The position numbers and the translations under genes are program-made. The notes below the pieces were generated by a model that did no database searches, was not told the DNA's origin, and was given only the letters and a program-made list of their open reading frames with translations. Shown one piece after another: positions 41,729 through 50,056 of a DNA stretch of 64,000 nt. The first letter of the stretch is position 1, and each line of letters opens with the position of its first letter. This DNA is from SZUA-430 sp965227535 (GTDB lineage Bacteria > Pseudomonadota > Alphaproteobacteria > Micropepsales > Micropepsaceae): NCBI GenBank assembly GCA_965227535.1, contig OZ245761.1:3534001-3598000 (forward strand), written 5' to 3'.

Positions 41729-41935
41729 TTACGGCGTCGGACCTTTGCCGAAGAAATAAAGCACAGCCATGATGATCACGATCGCGGCAAGCTGCGCGAC
41801 GATGCGCAGCCGCATGATCTTGTTCGAATAGCTGCGTGCGAAGTCGCCGCCGCGAAAAAGGCTGTAGAGCCCGACCAGCAGCACCAGGGCGACGATGCCC
41901 ACAGCGACGGCGACAATGATTTTTCCTTCAAGCAT
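41729..41935 (-). CDS. Twin transmembrane-helix small protein (HIG1-like)
   Basis: A 68-residue membrane protein with two helices, IIVAVAVGIVALVLLVGLYSLF and RIVAQLAAIVIIMAVLYFF, joined by the loop RGGDFARSYSNKIMRLR. This is the small twin-helix family related to eukaryotic HIG1 proteins, which associate with respiratory complexes. A role beside EtfAB in electron transfer is suggested by the constant neighbourhood but unproven. It is 12 bp upstream of the adenosyltransferase gene. Confidence 0.87.
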   Translation of the reverse strand: MLEGKIIVAVAVGIVALVLLVGLYSLFRGGDFARSYSNKIMRLRIVAQLAAIVIIMAVLYFFGKGPTP

Positions 41936-41965
41936 GCGCCAAGTGATAGCACGTTTTGCGACCGA

Positions 41966-42760
41966 TCAAGGTCCGGGAAAAAACGCCTCCGTCCGCCCCG
42001 AAACATAATAGGCGCCAAGCCCAATCCACTCCTTGGCCGCAATGTCGGTCCGTCGCAAGCCCTCGCTGGTAAACGCAAACGGCCGAAGCATCGACGTCGC
42101 GCCGACGGTCCGGAAGTCTACGGGATAGGCCACCACATCAAACCCCGCCGCCCGAAATACGCCCATCGACCGCGGCATATGAAACGCCGACGTAACCAAC
42201 AGCCACCGCTCACTCGCCTTCGGCGCAGCCAACTCTTTGGCGTAGACCGCATTCTGAAACGTGTTCAGTGACCGCCGCTCATACAACACACGCCCACGCT
42301 CAAGCCCGAGTTCGCCGATGGTATTCTCAAGCAGCGTCGCTTCCGCCGTCGTGTCCGGCGTAAACTCACTACCGCCGCCCGCATACACAATCTTCGCATT
42401 CGGATACCGCCGCGCCAGATCGCCGAGGGCAACAATCCGCTCGCCCGTCTCGTTCAAAGCCATCTGCCCATGAACGTTGGTGGCTTCCGTATCGAACGTC
42501 CCGCCCAACACAACGACGCCGGCGATCGGCGCACCGTCATCGACAAACGCCGGAAACCGCCCCTCGAGCGGAAACATCAGCAGATTGCCGACAGGCAACA
42601 ATCCCGCCGCGAGCAACCCGGCAAGTGCACCAGCGGTCAGCCGCCACCCCAAAATCGCAAACCGCGTCCAAGCCAAAGCAACGCCCACCAACGCCAACGT
42701 CAAAAGCGCGTTCGACGGCGTGAGAAAGAACCAGACGATCTTGGAAACGAAATAGAACAT
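41966..42760 (-). CDS. YdcF/ElyC family protein (DUF218), second copy
   Basis: A 264-residue protein with two N-terminal membrane helices (SNALLTLALVGVALAW and LTAGALAGLLAAGLLPVG) and a DUF218 domain: GVVVLGGTFDTE, KIVYAGGGSEFTPDTTAEA, RSLNTFQNAVYAKEL and LLVTSAFHMPRSMGVFRAAG. The two-helix arrangement and EGRFPAFVDDGAPIAGVVVLGG resemble ElyC, which takes part in envelope biogenesis. ATG 42760 is preferred over upstream frames that lack hydrophobic character. The HigBA module lies divergently next to it. Confidence 0.88.
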   Translation of the reverse strand: MFYFVSKIVWFFLTPSNALLTLALVGVALAWTRFAILGWRLTAGALAGLLAAGLLPVGNLLMFPLEGRFPAFVDDGAPIAGVVVLGGTFDTEATNVHGQMALNETGERIVALGDLARRYPNAKIVYAGGGSEFTPDTTAEATLLENTIGELGLERGRVLYERRSLNTFQNAVYAKELAAPKASERWLLVTSAFHMPRSMGVFRAAGFDVVAYPVDFRTVGATSMLRPFAFTSEGLRRTDIAAKEWIGLGAYYVSGRTEAFFPGP

Positions 42761-42828
42761 GCGCGGATCCCTTGTCTTAGGGAGCGTGGACGTCACCGAT
42801 GACCGTCTCAAGACGCACAGATCACATC

Positions 42829-42857
42829 TTGACACGATATCCCAATTATGGGATAAA
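42829..42857 (+). promoter_or_regulatory. higBA promoter with overlapping operator
   Basis: TTGACA at 42829-42834 and GATAAA at 42852-42857 are 17 bp apart, close to the sigma-70 consensus. Between and over the -10 lies the palindrome TATCCCA-ATTA-TGGGATA (42838-42855), a likely HigA operator for autorepression. The expected start of transcription, about 6 to 8 bp after the -10, coincides with the ATG at 42863, so the toxin mRNA is probably leaderless. Confidence 0.75.
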
Positions 42858-42862
42858 TGCCC

Positions 42863-43246
42863 ATGGCCCGGCAACCTGTTCCAGGCGAACGGCCGCTCGC
42901 GTGGGTTGGGTCGTCAAAGGAAGATTTGCTTTCGTTCCCGCGGCACGTCGTGGGCGAGATCGGCAACGCGCTGGGCGTGGCTCAGTTTGGCGGCATGCAC
43001 CCAGGCGCAAAACCCTGGAAGGGCCAGGGCGCAGGCGTGTTCGAGATTGTTGAGGCCTTCGACGGCAACGCATATCGGGCCGTCTACACCGTGCGTTACA
43101 AACAGTTGGTCTATGTGCTGCATGCGTTTCAGAAGAAATCTCATCGCGGGAAAAAGACATCGCTCGGCGATGTCCGGCTCGTCGATGAGCGGCTGAAGAT
43201 TGCAAAGAAGGACTATGAGGATCGCTATGGCAAAAACGCGGATTAA
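42863..43246 (+). CDS. higB: HigB-like toxin (phage Gp49-like)
   Basis: A 127-residue toxin of the RelE/HigB superfamily. Typical segments are KEDLLSFPRHVVGEIGNAL, MHPGAKPWKGQGAGVFEIVE, AYRAVYTVRYKQLVYVLHAF and the basic QKKSHRGKKT. Such toxins are ribosome-dependent mRNA nucleases. Toxin-first order is standard for higBA. ATG 42863 is chosen because it coincides with the predicted transcription start; an in-frame ATG at 42857 overlaps the -10. It overlaps higA by 20 bp. Confidence 0.87.
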   Translation: MARQPVPGERPLAWVGSSKEDLLSFPRHVVGEIGNALGVAQFGGMHPGAKPWKGQGAGVFEIVEAFDGNAYRAVYTVRYKQLVYVLHAFQKKSHRGKKTSLGDVRLVDERLKIAKKDYEDRYGKNAD

Positions 43247-43571
43247 GGCATCGCCCGAGGTGACGCTGGGCGGTGCGAACGTATTTGCCGATCTGGGTTT
43301 CGCGGACGCTGATGACCGGCAAACGAAATTGCGCCTGGCCTTCGCTCTCAACGAAGCGCTCAAGGAGCGCCGGGTAACGCAGGTCGAGGCTGCGTCCATC
43401 CTCGGGTTGAACCAGCCGAAAATCTCGGCCTTGCTGAGTTACAAACTCGACGGCTTTTCGGTGGAGCGTCTAATGACGCTGCTGACCGCGCTCGATCGCG
43501 ACATCGAAATCGTCGTCAAGCGAAAGGTCCGTTCACGCACGCCGGCGCGAATCACGGTCATAACGGCGTAG
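43227..43571 (+). CDS. higA: HigA-like XRE antitoxin
   Basis: A 114-residue antitoxin with a central helix-turn-helix (RVTQVEAASILGLNQPKISALLSYKL as a split stretch at about 55-80) followed by FSVERLMTLLTALDRDIEIVV, the usual XRE/HigA arrangement. It binds the toxin and represses the operon at the palindrome in the promoter. GAGG lies 6 bp before the ATG at 43227. It ends 3 bp from the convergent mcd stop. Confidence 0.87.
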   Translation: MAKTRIKASPEVTLGGANVFADLGFADADDRQTKLRLAFALNEALKERRVTQVEAASILGLNQPKISALLSYKLDGFSVERLMTLLTALDRDIEIVVKRKVRSRTPARITVITA

Positions 43572-43574
43572 CTT

Positions 43575-45224
43575 TCAGTTCGCGTCTTCGAGCAGCCGCC
43601 GCGCGATCACCTGCGCCTGAATCTCCGCGGCACCCTCGAAAATGTTGAGAATGCGCGCGTCGCACAGCACGCGGCTGACGGGATACTCCAGCGCAAAGCC
43701 GTTGCCGCCGTGGATCTGCACCGCGTTGTCGGCAGCCGCCCAAGCGACGCGCGCGGCCAGCAGTTTCGCCATGCCGGCTTCGAGATCGCAGCGCCGCCCG
43801 GCATCCTTCTCGCGCGCCGCAAAATAGGTGATCTGACGCGCGATCATGATTTCGACCGCCATCATCGCAATCTTATTGGCGACGCGCGGGAAACCGAAGA
43901 TCGCTTTGCCGAACTGTTGGCGCTCCAAGCCGTAGCGCAGCCCCAAATCCATCGCCGACTGCGCCACGCCGATCGCCCGCGCCGCCGTTTGAATGCGCGC
44001 GGATTCGAACGTCACCATCAGTTGCTTGAAGCCTTGCCCCTCTTCGCCGCCCAGCAAATTCGCGTGCGGCACCTCGAACCCGTCAAAGCCGATCTCGTAT
44101 TCCTTCATGCCGCGATAGCCCAGCACGCGGATCTCGCCGCCGCTCATCCCCTTCACCGGAAACGGTTTGGCGTCGGTCCCGCGCGGCTTCGGCGCAAGGA
44201 ACATCGAAAGGCCCTTGTACCCCGGCGCATTCGGATTGGTGCGCACCAGCAACGTCATCACATCCGCGCGCGCCGCGTGCGTGATCCACGTCTTGTTGCC
44301 GGTCACCGTCCACGTATCGCCGTCACGCACGGCGCGCGTGCGCAGCGAGCCCAGGTCCGATCCCGTGTTGGGTTCGGTGAACACCGCCGTCGGCAGAACC
44401 TCGCCCGACGCAATCTTCGGCAGCCAATGTTCCTTCTGCGCTGCCGTCCCGCCGCCCAAAATCAACTCGGCCGCAATCTCCGACCGCGTGCCCAGCGACC
44501 CGACGCCGATATACCCGCGCGAAAGCTCTTCCGACACGACGCACATCGCGGTCTTGCCCAGCCCCGCACCGCCAAAGTTTTCGGGAATCGTAAGCCCGAA
44601 CACGCCAAGCGCGCCCATCTCCTCGATGACCGAAAACGGAATAAGCTCGTCCTTCAAATGCCAATCGTGCGCGTGCGGCACGACGCGATCGAGCGCGAAC
44701 TTGCGAAACTGATCGCGCACCAACGTCATCTCGTCGTCGAGCCCGATCTCGCCGAACGTAACGGCGTTGGGGTTCGCGGCGATGAGGCTCGCAAGCTCGG
44801 CCTTCACGCCCTGGTCGAGGCCGTGGGTAATAAGCTCGGCCACAGCACCCGATGTGAAGCGCGCAACGTCCGCTTGTGAGATGCCGAGATCGCCCGGCCG
44901 TACCATCTCGCCCTGGCTCATCGGAATGCCGCCCGCGATCTGCGCGCAGTACTCGCCGAACGCCGCGCCAAGCAGCAAGCGCTCGAACGCGCCGAGCTTG
45001 CCGTCGGCCTCAAGCCGTTCCGCCCAACCGTGCATCTGACGCAGCGCTTCGAGGTAGGTCGCGAACCACGCGAATCCATGCGCGGCATGCTGAGCCTTAT
45101 CGACGCTGCCCGCCGCGGCGACGGCGGCGCGCGCGCCGGCCTTGGCCTTCATCGCAAGAGCCTCCGCGGCGGCAACCGCGGCGCGGGTCAGAGGAAGCAA
45201 GGTCTTGGCGGTCGAAAGGGGCAT
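43575..45224 (-). CDS. mcd: (2S)-methylsuccinyl-CoA dehydrogenase
   Basis: A 549-residue acyl-CoA dehydrogenase. The N-terminal extension of about 130 residues (MPLSTAKTLLPLTRAAVAAA to FGEYCAQIAGGI) and the total length match Mcd, which oxidises methylsuccinyl-CoA to mesaconyl-CoA in the ethylmalonyl-CoA pathway; ordinary acyl-CoA dehydrogenases have about 390 residues. The core shows FGLTIPENFGGAGLGK, FTEPNTGSDLGSLRTRA, TGNKTWITHAARAD and GGNGFALEYPVSRVLCDARI. Function is strengthened by ccr and ecm nearby. A TGC-like site lies at 45252-45260. It passes electrons to EtfAB. Confidence 0.93.
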   Translation of the reverse strand: MPLSTAKTLLPLTRAAVAAAEALAMKAKAGARAAVAAAGSVDKAQHAAHGFAWFATYLEALRQMHGWAERLEADGKLGAFERLLLGAAFGEYCAQIAGGIPMSQGEMVRPGDLGISQADVARFTSGAVAELITHGLDQGVKAELASLIAANPNAVTFGEIGLDDEMTLVRDQFRKFALDRVVPHAHDWHLKDELIPFSVIEEMGALGVFGLTIPENFGGAGLGKTAMCVVSEELSRGYIGVGSLGTRSEIAAELILGGGTAAQKEHWLPKIASGEVLPTAVFTEPNTGSDLGSLRTRAVRDGDTWTVTGNKTWITHAARADVMTLLVRTNPNAPGYKGLSMFLAPKPRGTDAKPFPVKGMSGGEIRVLGYRGMKEYEIGFDGFEVPHANLLGGEEGQGFKQLMVTFESARIQTAARAIGVAQSAMDLGLRYGLERQQFGKAIFGFPRVANKIAMMAVEIMIARQITYFAAREKDAGRRCDLEAGMAKLLAARVAWAAADNAVQIHGGNGFALEYPVSRVLCDARILNIFEGAAEIQAQVIARRLLEDAN

Positions 45225-45325
45225 GGGGTGTCTCGGGTCGGGAAAGGATGCCGCAGTGCAGCAGTCACCCAACCTAAGACGCGGCACCGACGCTGTCACG
45301 TGCCGGAAAGCGCAAAGCGCAGCGA

Positions 45326-45934
45326 CTAAATGCCAAGCAGCGAGATCGCGTAAACCACGAAGAACTGGAGCACGAGCCAGCCGAGATAAAGAGCCACTGC
45401 CGACGTCACCAAGCCCGCCAACAGCAGGAGCCCATCCCGCTCAATAATGGCGATCGACATAAAGACGATCGCCATGCCGGGCGGAAAATTCGTGCCGGGG
45501 CCGGGCAGGGCAATGACGACCGCTAGAACGAACACCAAAAGCCCCAACAACCTGTCGCCCGCGCCGCCGATCAAGAACGTGAGGCGCGGCCGGCAAATCT
45601 GTTCGATCCAACGCATGACCGGCTTGCCGCGCACCAGCACATTTTCAAGATCGGCCCGCGCAAGTTCGCGGTCCGCGATAAACGCCGGCAACCACGGCGT
45701 CCGATAACCCACGAACATCTGCATGCCGAAGAACAGCAACGGAATGGACGTGATGGTCGCGAGCCCTGGGATGATCGCAATGGCGCTCAGCAACCCGAAC
45801 AGCAGAAGCGCAAACCCCCAACTGCGTTCGCCCAGCGCATTCATCAGGTTCTGAATGCTGATGCGTTCGCCCGGGTAGGTCCGCACGAGATCGATCAACA
45901 CGTCGGAGGCGGAACGGCCATTGGGATCGGTCAT
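45326..45934 (-). CDS. ExoD-family membrane protein
   Basis: A 202-residue membrane protein of the ExoD family. It begins SDVLIDLVRTYPGERISIQNLMNALGERSW (in two parts) with FALLLFGLLSAIAIIPGL as first helix, and later MRWIEQICRPRLTFL and VVIALPGPGTNFPPGMAIVFMSI. ExoD was found in Sinorhizobium as affecting exopolysaccharide and alkaline tolerance; its biochemical role is unknown. It ends behind mcd and starts 7 bp before the GNAT gene. Confidence 0.87.
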   Translation of the reverse strand: MTDPNGRSASDVLIDLVRTYPGERISIQNLMNALGERSWGFALLLFGLLSAIAIIPGLATITSIPLLFFGMQMFVGYRTPWLPAFIADRELARADLENVLVRGKPVMRWIEQICRPRLTFLIGGAGDRLLGLLVFVLAVVIALPGPGTNFPPGMAIVFMSIAIIERDGLLLLAGLVTSAVALYLGWLVLQFFVVYAISLLGI

Positions 45935-45940
45935 AGGGTC

Positions 45941-46489
45941 TCAGAAACTCAATCGCATCACGGGCCGCTTTGCATCATCGCGAACGACAGCGAAGCCTAG
46001 GCGAGCGTATGTGCTTTCGGGTCCATTCCACAACTCGGACGCGTCGGACGCCCCACGCTTAGGGTATGCATCCACGGTTCGCGCGCCGCGCAACCTCAGG
46101 TCGCCAAGAATCTGCTCCAGCGCGGCTGACGCAATGCCTTGGCGGCGATGGGCCGGCAATATCAATAGGCATCCGATCATCCACGAATCGTCGTCGGACG
46201 TCGCACCGAACTGGCTGGCAAGTTTCGCGAACGCATCGCGCTTCCAAGCCTGACACCACCCGGCCGGTGCTCCATCGCAAGCGATCAGATAGCCGTCGTG
46301 AACGCCCGCCGCAAACAAACCACGGCGCAGCGCCGCGTTCTGCGCTTCCGTCCGTTGGCTCCACCCATCCCATGTCGGCACCCACCATCCGACGCAATGA
46401 CAAGAACTTTGCGCCTCGCGCTGCACGCGATGAAATTCGTCTTCGTTGGAAGACGAGAGGCGATTCACGGTGACCGCGGGTGTGCTCAC
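45941..46489 (-). CDS. GNAT-family N-acetyltransferase
   Basis: A 182-residue acetyltransferase. The acetyl-CoA binding motif is LLILPAHRRQGIASAALEQIL; the upstream strand reads DGYLIACDGAPAGWCQ and the last strand RLGFAVVRDDAKRPVMRL. The substrate is unknown. GTG 46489 is used: a perfect TATAAT (46496-46501, minus strand) puts the expected transcription start at about 46489, so translation may be leaderless. A -35 is not evident, because the ccr terminator occupies that space. Confidence 0.8.
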   Translation of the reverse strand: MSTPAVTVNRLSSSNEDEFHRVQREAQSSCHCVGWWVPTWDGWSQRTEAQNAALRRGLFAAGVHDGYLIACDGAPAGWCQAWKRDAFAKLASQFGATSDDDSWMIGCLLILPAHRRQGIASAALEQILGDLRLRGARTVDAYPKRGASDASELWNGPESTYARLGFAVVRDDAKRPVMRLSF

Positions 46490-46516
46490 CCCGCGATTAT
46501 AGCCTTGAGCGCGCAC

Positions 46517-46553
46517 AAAAAAAGGCTCCCCGCACGCGCATGCGGGGGGAGCC
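46517..46553 (-). terminator. Rho-independent terminator of ccr
   Basis: A strong GC-rich stem (GGCTCCCC through to GGGGAGCC with inner GCA/TGC pairs) directly behind the ccr stop, followed on the minus strand by seven T. It insulates the GNAT gene from ccr transcription. Confidence 0.92.
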
Positions 46554-46559
46554 AGTTGC

Positions 46560-47852
46560 TTAGCGCTTGCCCGCTTCGACCACGTCTTCAAACGTGCGCA
46601 TGCCGGTGCGCTGCGCGTTGACCAGCACCGCCATGTTGCCGGGCAGATGTTCGTTCTTCCACATCTTGGTGTGCGCCTTGGGAATATCGTTCCAAGAAAA
46701 CACTTCCGACATGCACGGATCGATGCGCCGCTCGACGACAAGACGATTGGCTTGGCTTGCCTGCTGAAGATTCGCGAAGTGCGAACCCTGAATGCGCTTC
46801 TGGCGCATCCACACATATCGTGCGTCGAACGTGATGTTGTAACCCGTCGTGCCGGCGCAGAAGACCACCATGCCGCCGCGCTTCACGACCAGGCACGACA
46901 CCGGGAACGTCGATTCACCCGGATGCTCGAAGACGAAGTCGACGTCGTTGCCCTTGCCGGTGATGTCCCAGATGGCCTTGCCGAACTTGCGCGCTTCTTT
47001 CGTCCAGTTGTCGTACTCGGGCGTGCCGACGGTAGGCATTTGGCCCCAGCATTTGAAATCCTTGCGATTGATGACGCCCTTAGCACCCAGGCTCATCACG
47101 AAATCACGCTTTGTGTCGTCCGAGATCACGCCGATCGCATGCGCACCAGACACCGCGCAAAGCTGCACCGCAAACGAACCCAAACCACCCGACGCGCCCC
47201 AAACCAGCACGTTGTGACCCGGCCGCAGAATATGCGGACGATGGCCGAAGAACATGCGGTACGTCGTGGCGAGCGTCAGCGTATAGCAAGCCGACTCTTC
47301 CCACGTCAGATGGCGCGGACGCTCCATCAGCTGACGGTCCTGCACGCGGCAGAACTGCGCGAACGATCCGTCCGGCGTCTCATAACCCCAGATGCGCTGG
47401 GACGGTGAGAACATCGGATCGCCGCCGTTGCACTCTTCGTCGTCGCCGTCGTCCTGGTTACAGTGAATGACGACCTCGTCGCCGACCTTCCACCGCTTCA
47501 CCTTCGAGCCCACGGCCCAAACGATGCCGGCCGCGTCCGACCCCGCGATGTGATACGGATTCTTGTGTCCGTCGATCGGCGAGATCGGCGTGCCGAGCCC
47601 CGCCCAAACGCCGTTGTAATTAACGCCCGCCGCCATCACGAGAACCAGCACGTCGTGCGAGTCCAACTCCCACGTCGGCACCACTTCGATTTGCATCGAT
47701 TTTTCGGGTTCGCCGTGACGCTCCTTGCGGATCGCCCACGCGTACATCTTCGACGGTACATAACCGAGGGGCGGAATCTCACCGATCTCGTAGAGATCCT
47801 TATAGGTCGGCTTCGCGTCCTTAGACGTCGCCGAAGCTGCCGTAGCTGCCAT
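46560..47852 (-). CDS. ccr: Crotonyl-CoA carboxylase/reductase
   Basis: Key enzyme of the ethylmalonyl-CoA pathway: it reductively carboxylates crotonyl-CoA with NADPH and CO2 to ethylmalonyl-CoA. The 430-residue protein belongs to the medium-chain reductase superfamily and has the Ccr-specific N-terminal part (YKDLYEIGEIPPLGYVP, YAWAIRKERHGEP), GVNYNGVWAGLG, the acidic insertion CNQDDGDDEECNGGDP, and the NADPH loop VWGASGGLGSFAVQLCAV. ATG 47852 follows GAGGGG. TTGTGC-AGC-GCAATA lies 52 to 66 bp upstream. A strong terminator follows. Confidence 0.97.
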   Translation of the reverse strand: MAATAASATSKDAKPTYKDLYEIGEIPPLGYVPSKMYAWAIRKERHGEPEKSMQIEVVPTWELDSHDVLVLVMAAGVNYNGVWAGLGTPISPIDGHKNPYHIAGSDAAGIVWAVGSKVKRWKVGDEVVIHCNQDDGDDEECNGGDPMFSPSQRIWGYETPDGSFAQFCRVQDRQLMERPRHLTWEESACYTLTLATTYRMFFGHRPHILRPGHNVLVWGASGGLGSFAVQLCAVSGAHAIGVISDDTKRDFVMSLGAKGVINRKDFKCWGQMPTVGTPEYDNWTKEARKFGKAIWDITGKGNDVDFVFEHPGESTFPVSCLVVKRGGMVVFCAGTTGYNITFDARYVWMRQKRIQGSHFANLQQASQANRLVVERRIDPCMSEVFSWNDIPKAHTKMWKNEHLPGNMAVLVNAQRTGMRTFEDVVEAGKR

Positions 47853-47903
47853 GATCCCCTCACAGGTGACGTAACGTTGGGCAGCCGCCATACCACACGC
47901 CAA

Positions 47904-47918
47904 TTGTGCAGCGCAATA
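47904..47918. promoter_or_regulatory. Operator candidate upstream of ccr
   Basis: The site TTGTGC-AGC-GCAATA shares its left half and the TGC-N3-GCA core with the palindrome upstream of etfBA. It lies at a suitable distance from the ccr start for repressor or activator binding. The identity of the regulator is inferred only. Confidence 0.45.
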
Positions 47919-48111
47919 AGACGGACCCGCAAGCATCAACAATTTCTGCGCCCGCGGATTAACGAATATTACCAGATTGGCCTGGCTTAAGCATCTTTCG
48001 ACAAGGAATGCTGCAACGCACCCCAATCCGAGCAATCTTCGCCATCCGTTTCAGCCGGCGTTAAAACGCATCGGGTTTCATCCCGTTCCCTCGCAATTCG
48101 CCGGAGCGACA

Positions 48112-48459
48112 ATGCGCCTGATCATCATGATACTGGCCGGCCTGCTCCTCGCGGCGACCAATGGCGGTCCCGCCCGCTCGCAGGACCCCGCGCGCTTTAC
48201 CGCGATGGATCAAACCGTGGTTCGCATGTACTTCGCCGCGAACCCGATCGTTTGGATGGGCCTGCCAAGCCAGGTCGCGCGCGAATTCGCCCGTGGCAAA
48301 CCGCTGCCCCGCGGCGCCGAGGCGACGCTGCCGCGCCCGCTCCTCGCCAAACTACCCGCCCGTCACGGTTACAACTACGTCCGCGTCGGCGACGACGTCG
48401 CCATGATCGACGCCGGCACGCGCGTCGTCACGGACGTGATCGAGAACGTCTTCCGTTAG
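48112..48459 (+). CDS. RcnB/CigR-like periplasmic protein, first copy
   Basis: A 115-residue secreted protein with a signal peptide (MRLIIMILAGLLLAATNGGPARS). The mature part has the short repeat typical of RcnB/CigR proteins, AREFARGKPLPRGAEATLPRPL, and ends YNYVRVGDDVAMIDAGTRVV. Family members bind metals or alter virulence gene expression from the periplasm; this one has no attached transporter gene. GGAG precedes the ATG. A second member follows 116 bp later. Confidence 0.8.
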   Translation: MRLIIMILAGLLLAATNGGPARSQDPARFTAMDQTVVRMYFAANPIVWMGLPSQVAREFARGKPLPRGAEATLPRPLLAKLPARHGYNYVRVGDDVAMIDAGTRVVTDVIENVFR

Positions 48460-48575
48460 TTCCCGGCGAAGGAACCGGTGCACTAGGCGCAGGCCCCATA
48501 CAATTGTCTTGGTACCGCACGAGACTCCTTAAGTCGCCGGGACGCTCATGGCTCCACAAACTGGAGTCCATTCTC

Positions 48576-49055
48576 ATGCGCAACGCATATTCACTCGTCT
48601 CAATCGCTTGTGCGGCTGCATTCGCGGTCGCCGCACTTCCCGTTCTCGCGAAGGACAATCACGCCAAAGGGCGACCCGACCATGCCGGCAAGGGCAAATT
48701 TCAGAATGAGCGATCGCTCGATCGCTCCGATCTAAGAGAAGACTCGGATCAAAAGCAGTTCCGCAAACACGCGCGCCCCAATCGCTCGGCTCGCATCACC
48801 ACCGCGGACAGCGCCCAGGTTCGACGGTATTTTGCGGCAAAGCCCGCATCCTGGAATCCGTTGCCCCCGGGCATCGCCAAGAACTATGCGCGCGGCAAGC
48901 GGCTGCCGCCGGGCATCGCCAAGCAGCTTCCGCCGGAACTCTTGGCCACGTTGCCCAAGCAAGATGGCGCCGAATACATGCGTGTTGGCCGCGATGTGGC
49001 CCTCGTTGACACGAGGACGAACGTGGTCGTCGACCGCATGAAGAACGTCGATTGA
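48576..49055 (+). CDS. RcnB/CigR-like periplasmic protein, second copy
   Basis: A 159-residue secreted protein: signal peptide to about residue 25 (CAAAFAVAALPVLA), then a highly charged linker (KDNHAKGRPDHAGKGKFQNE) not present in the first copy, then the RcnB-like repeat NPLPPGIAKNYARGKRLPPG and AKQLPPELLATLPKQDG, ending EYMRVGRDVALVDTRTNVVV. The pair suggests duplication followed by divergence. A hairpin terminator follows at 49062-49091. Confidence 0.83.
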   Translation: MRNAYSLVSIACAAAFAVAALPVLAKDNHAKGRPDHAGKGKFQNERSLDRSDLREDSDQKQFRKHARPNRSARITTADSAQVRRYFAAKPASWNPLPPGIAKNYARGKRLPPGIAKQLPPELLATLPKQDGAEYMRVGRDVALVDTRTNVVVDRMKNVD

Positions 49056-49061
49056 ACAAAG

Positions 49062-49091
49062 ATTCCGCCGTCAGTGCTTCGGCGGAATTTT
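49062..49091 (+). terminator. Terminator, probably bidirectional
   Basis: A 9-bp stem (ATTCCGCCG / CGGCGGAAT) with a 9-base loop and a following TTT run, just behind the second RcnB-like gene. It overlaps the 3' end of the convergent DUF1684 gene and could serve both transcripts. Confidence 0.8.
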
Positions 49092-50003
49092 CTCGCCCGC
49101 CCGCAACGCCAGCGGAATCTTGTCCGTCGCAACCGGACAATTGTAGTGCGGCGAGCGCGCGCAATTCGGATTGTAGGCTTGATTGAAGTCGATGGTCAGC
49201 CGCTTCGGCAAACCCTTCACGTCGATATCAATATAGCGACCGACGCCATAGGTCTCCCTGCCGCTTAAGTCGTCGAGAAAGAACATCGACAACGACGTGA
49301 CCTTGTTTGGATCGGTATCATCCGTGTACATCGCAACCTTCATCGGCTTGCCCATCAGCGTGAACGACGCATAGCCCGCGCGGTTGAAACGCTTCAGCCA
49401 GCCCCGCGACGTCTGAAAGTCGACGCCGTCGAGACTCGGCGCCGCATCGAACGTCGCCTCGACGACGGCGTTCGGATTGTACGGAAAATGCTCAAGCCCG
49501 TGAAAATCGCGCGCCAGCGGATTGGCCTGATTGTAGACCATGACCCGCAATCCGTTGACGCCTGGACTAACCTGCGTGAGCGCAAACCGCACGTCGATCC
49601 CCGGCGCGACGTTCACCGTCTGCGCCTTTTCAAGCGTAAAGCGCTGCGTCTTACCCTTGTGACGAACCTCGGCCTTGCCGCCCTTATAGGTCACGCGCAA
49701 GCCCGACGGCGCCGAAAGCGCATCGAGCGTCCACGCATACTGCAAAACCTTCTGCTTCTTGTTGGTGAGCCAAGCGCTCTGCCCGTCGTTGAGATAAACG
49801 GCGTCGTCGATCTTCAGGATCGCGAATTCCTTGCCCGCCCAAGCGGCGTTCTCGTTGGCCCGCCACTTGTCCCAAGCCGCCAATGCTTCCGGCGACGCGG
49901 TGCTGGCAGGTTCTGCATCTGCGACTTGGGGCGCGTCGACCGACGCGCACGCTTGCATCAACAGCGCGGTGGCGATGGCAAGAAGGGCAACCGAACGGCG
50001 CAT
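49071..50003 (-). CDS. DUF1684 lipoprotein
   Basis: A 310-residue lipoprotein. The lipobox is LLMQAC at about residue 15-20 after a hydrophobic leader. The mature part matches DUF1684: LAAWDKWRANENAAWAG, the paired-strand region GIDVRFALTQVSPGVNGLRVMVYN, LEHFPYNPNAVVEA and the cysteine-bearing AYNPNCARSPHYNCPVATDKIP. Its function is unknown. The stop lies inside the hairpin shared with the convergent RcnB-like gene. Confidence 0.87.
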   Translation of the reverse strand: MRRSVALLAIATALLMQACASVDAPQVADAEPASTASPEALAAWDKWRANENAAWAGKEFAILKIDDAVYLNDGQSAWLTNKKQKVLQYAWTLDALSAPSGLRVTYKGGKAEVRHKGKTQRFTLEKAQTVNVAPGIDVRFALTQVSPGVNGLRVMVYNQANPLARDFHGLEHFPYNPNAVVEATFDAAPSLDGVDFQTSRGWLKRFNRAGYASFTLMGKPMKVAMYTDDTDPNKVTSLSMFFLDDLSGRETYGVGRYIDIDVKGLPKRLTIDFNQAYNPNCARSPHYNCPVATDKIPLALRAGEKIPPKH

Positions 50004-50056
50004 GACAACCTCTTTCGCTGGCGGGGCGGCGATCCAGCCGAACTTCCACCCGCACG

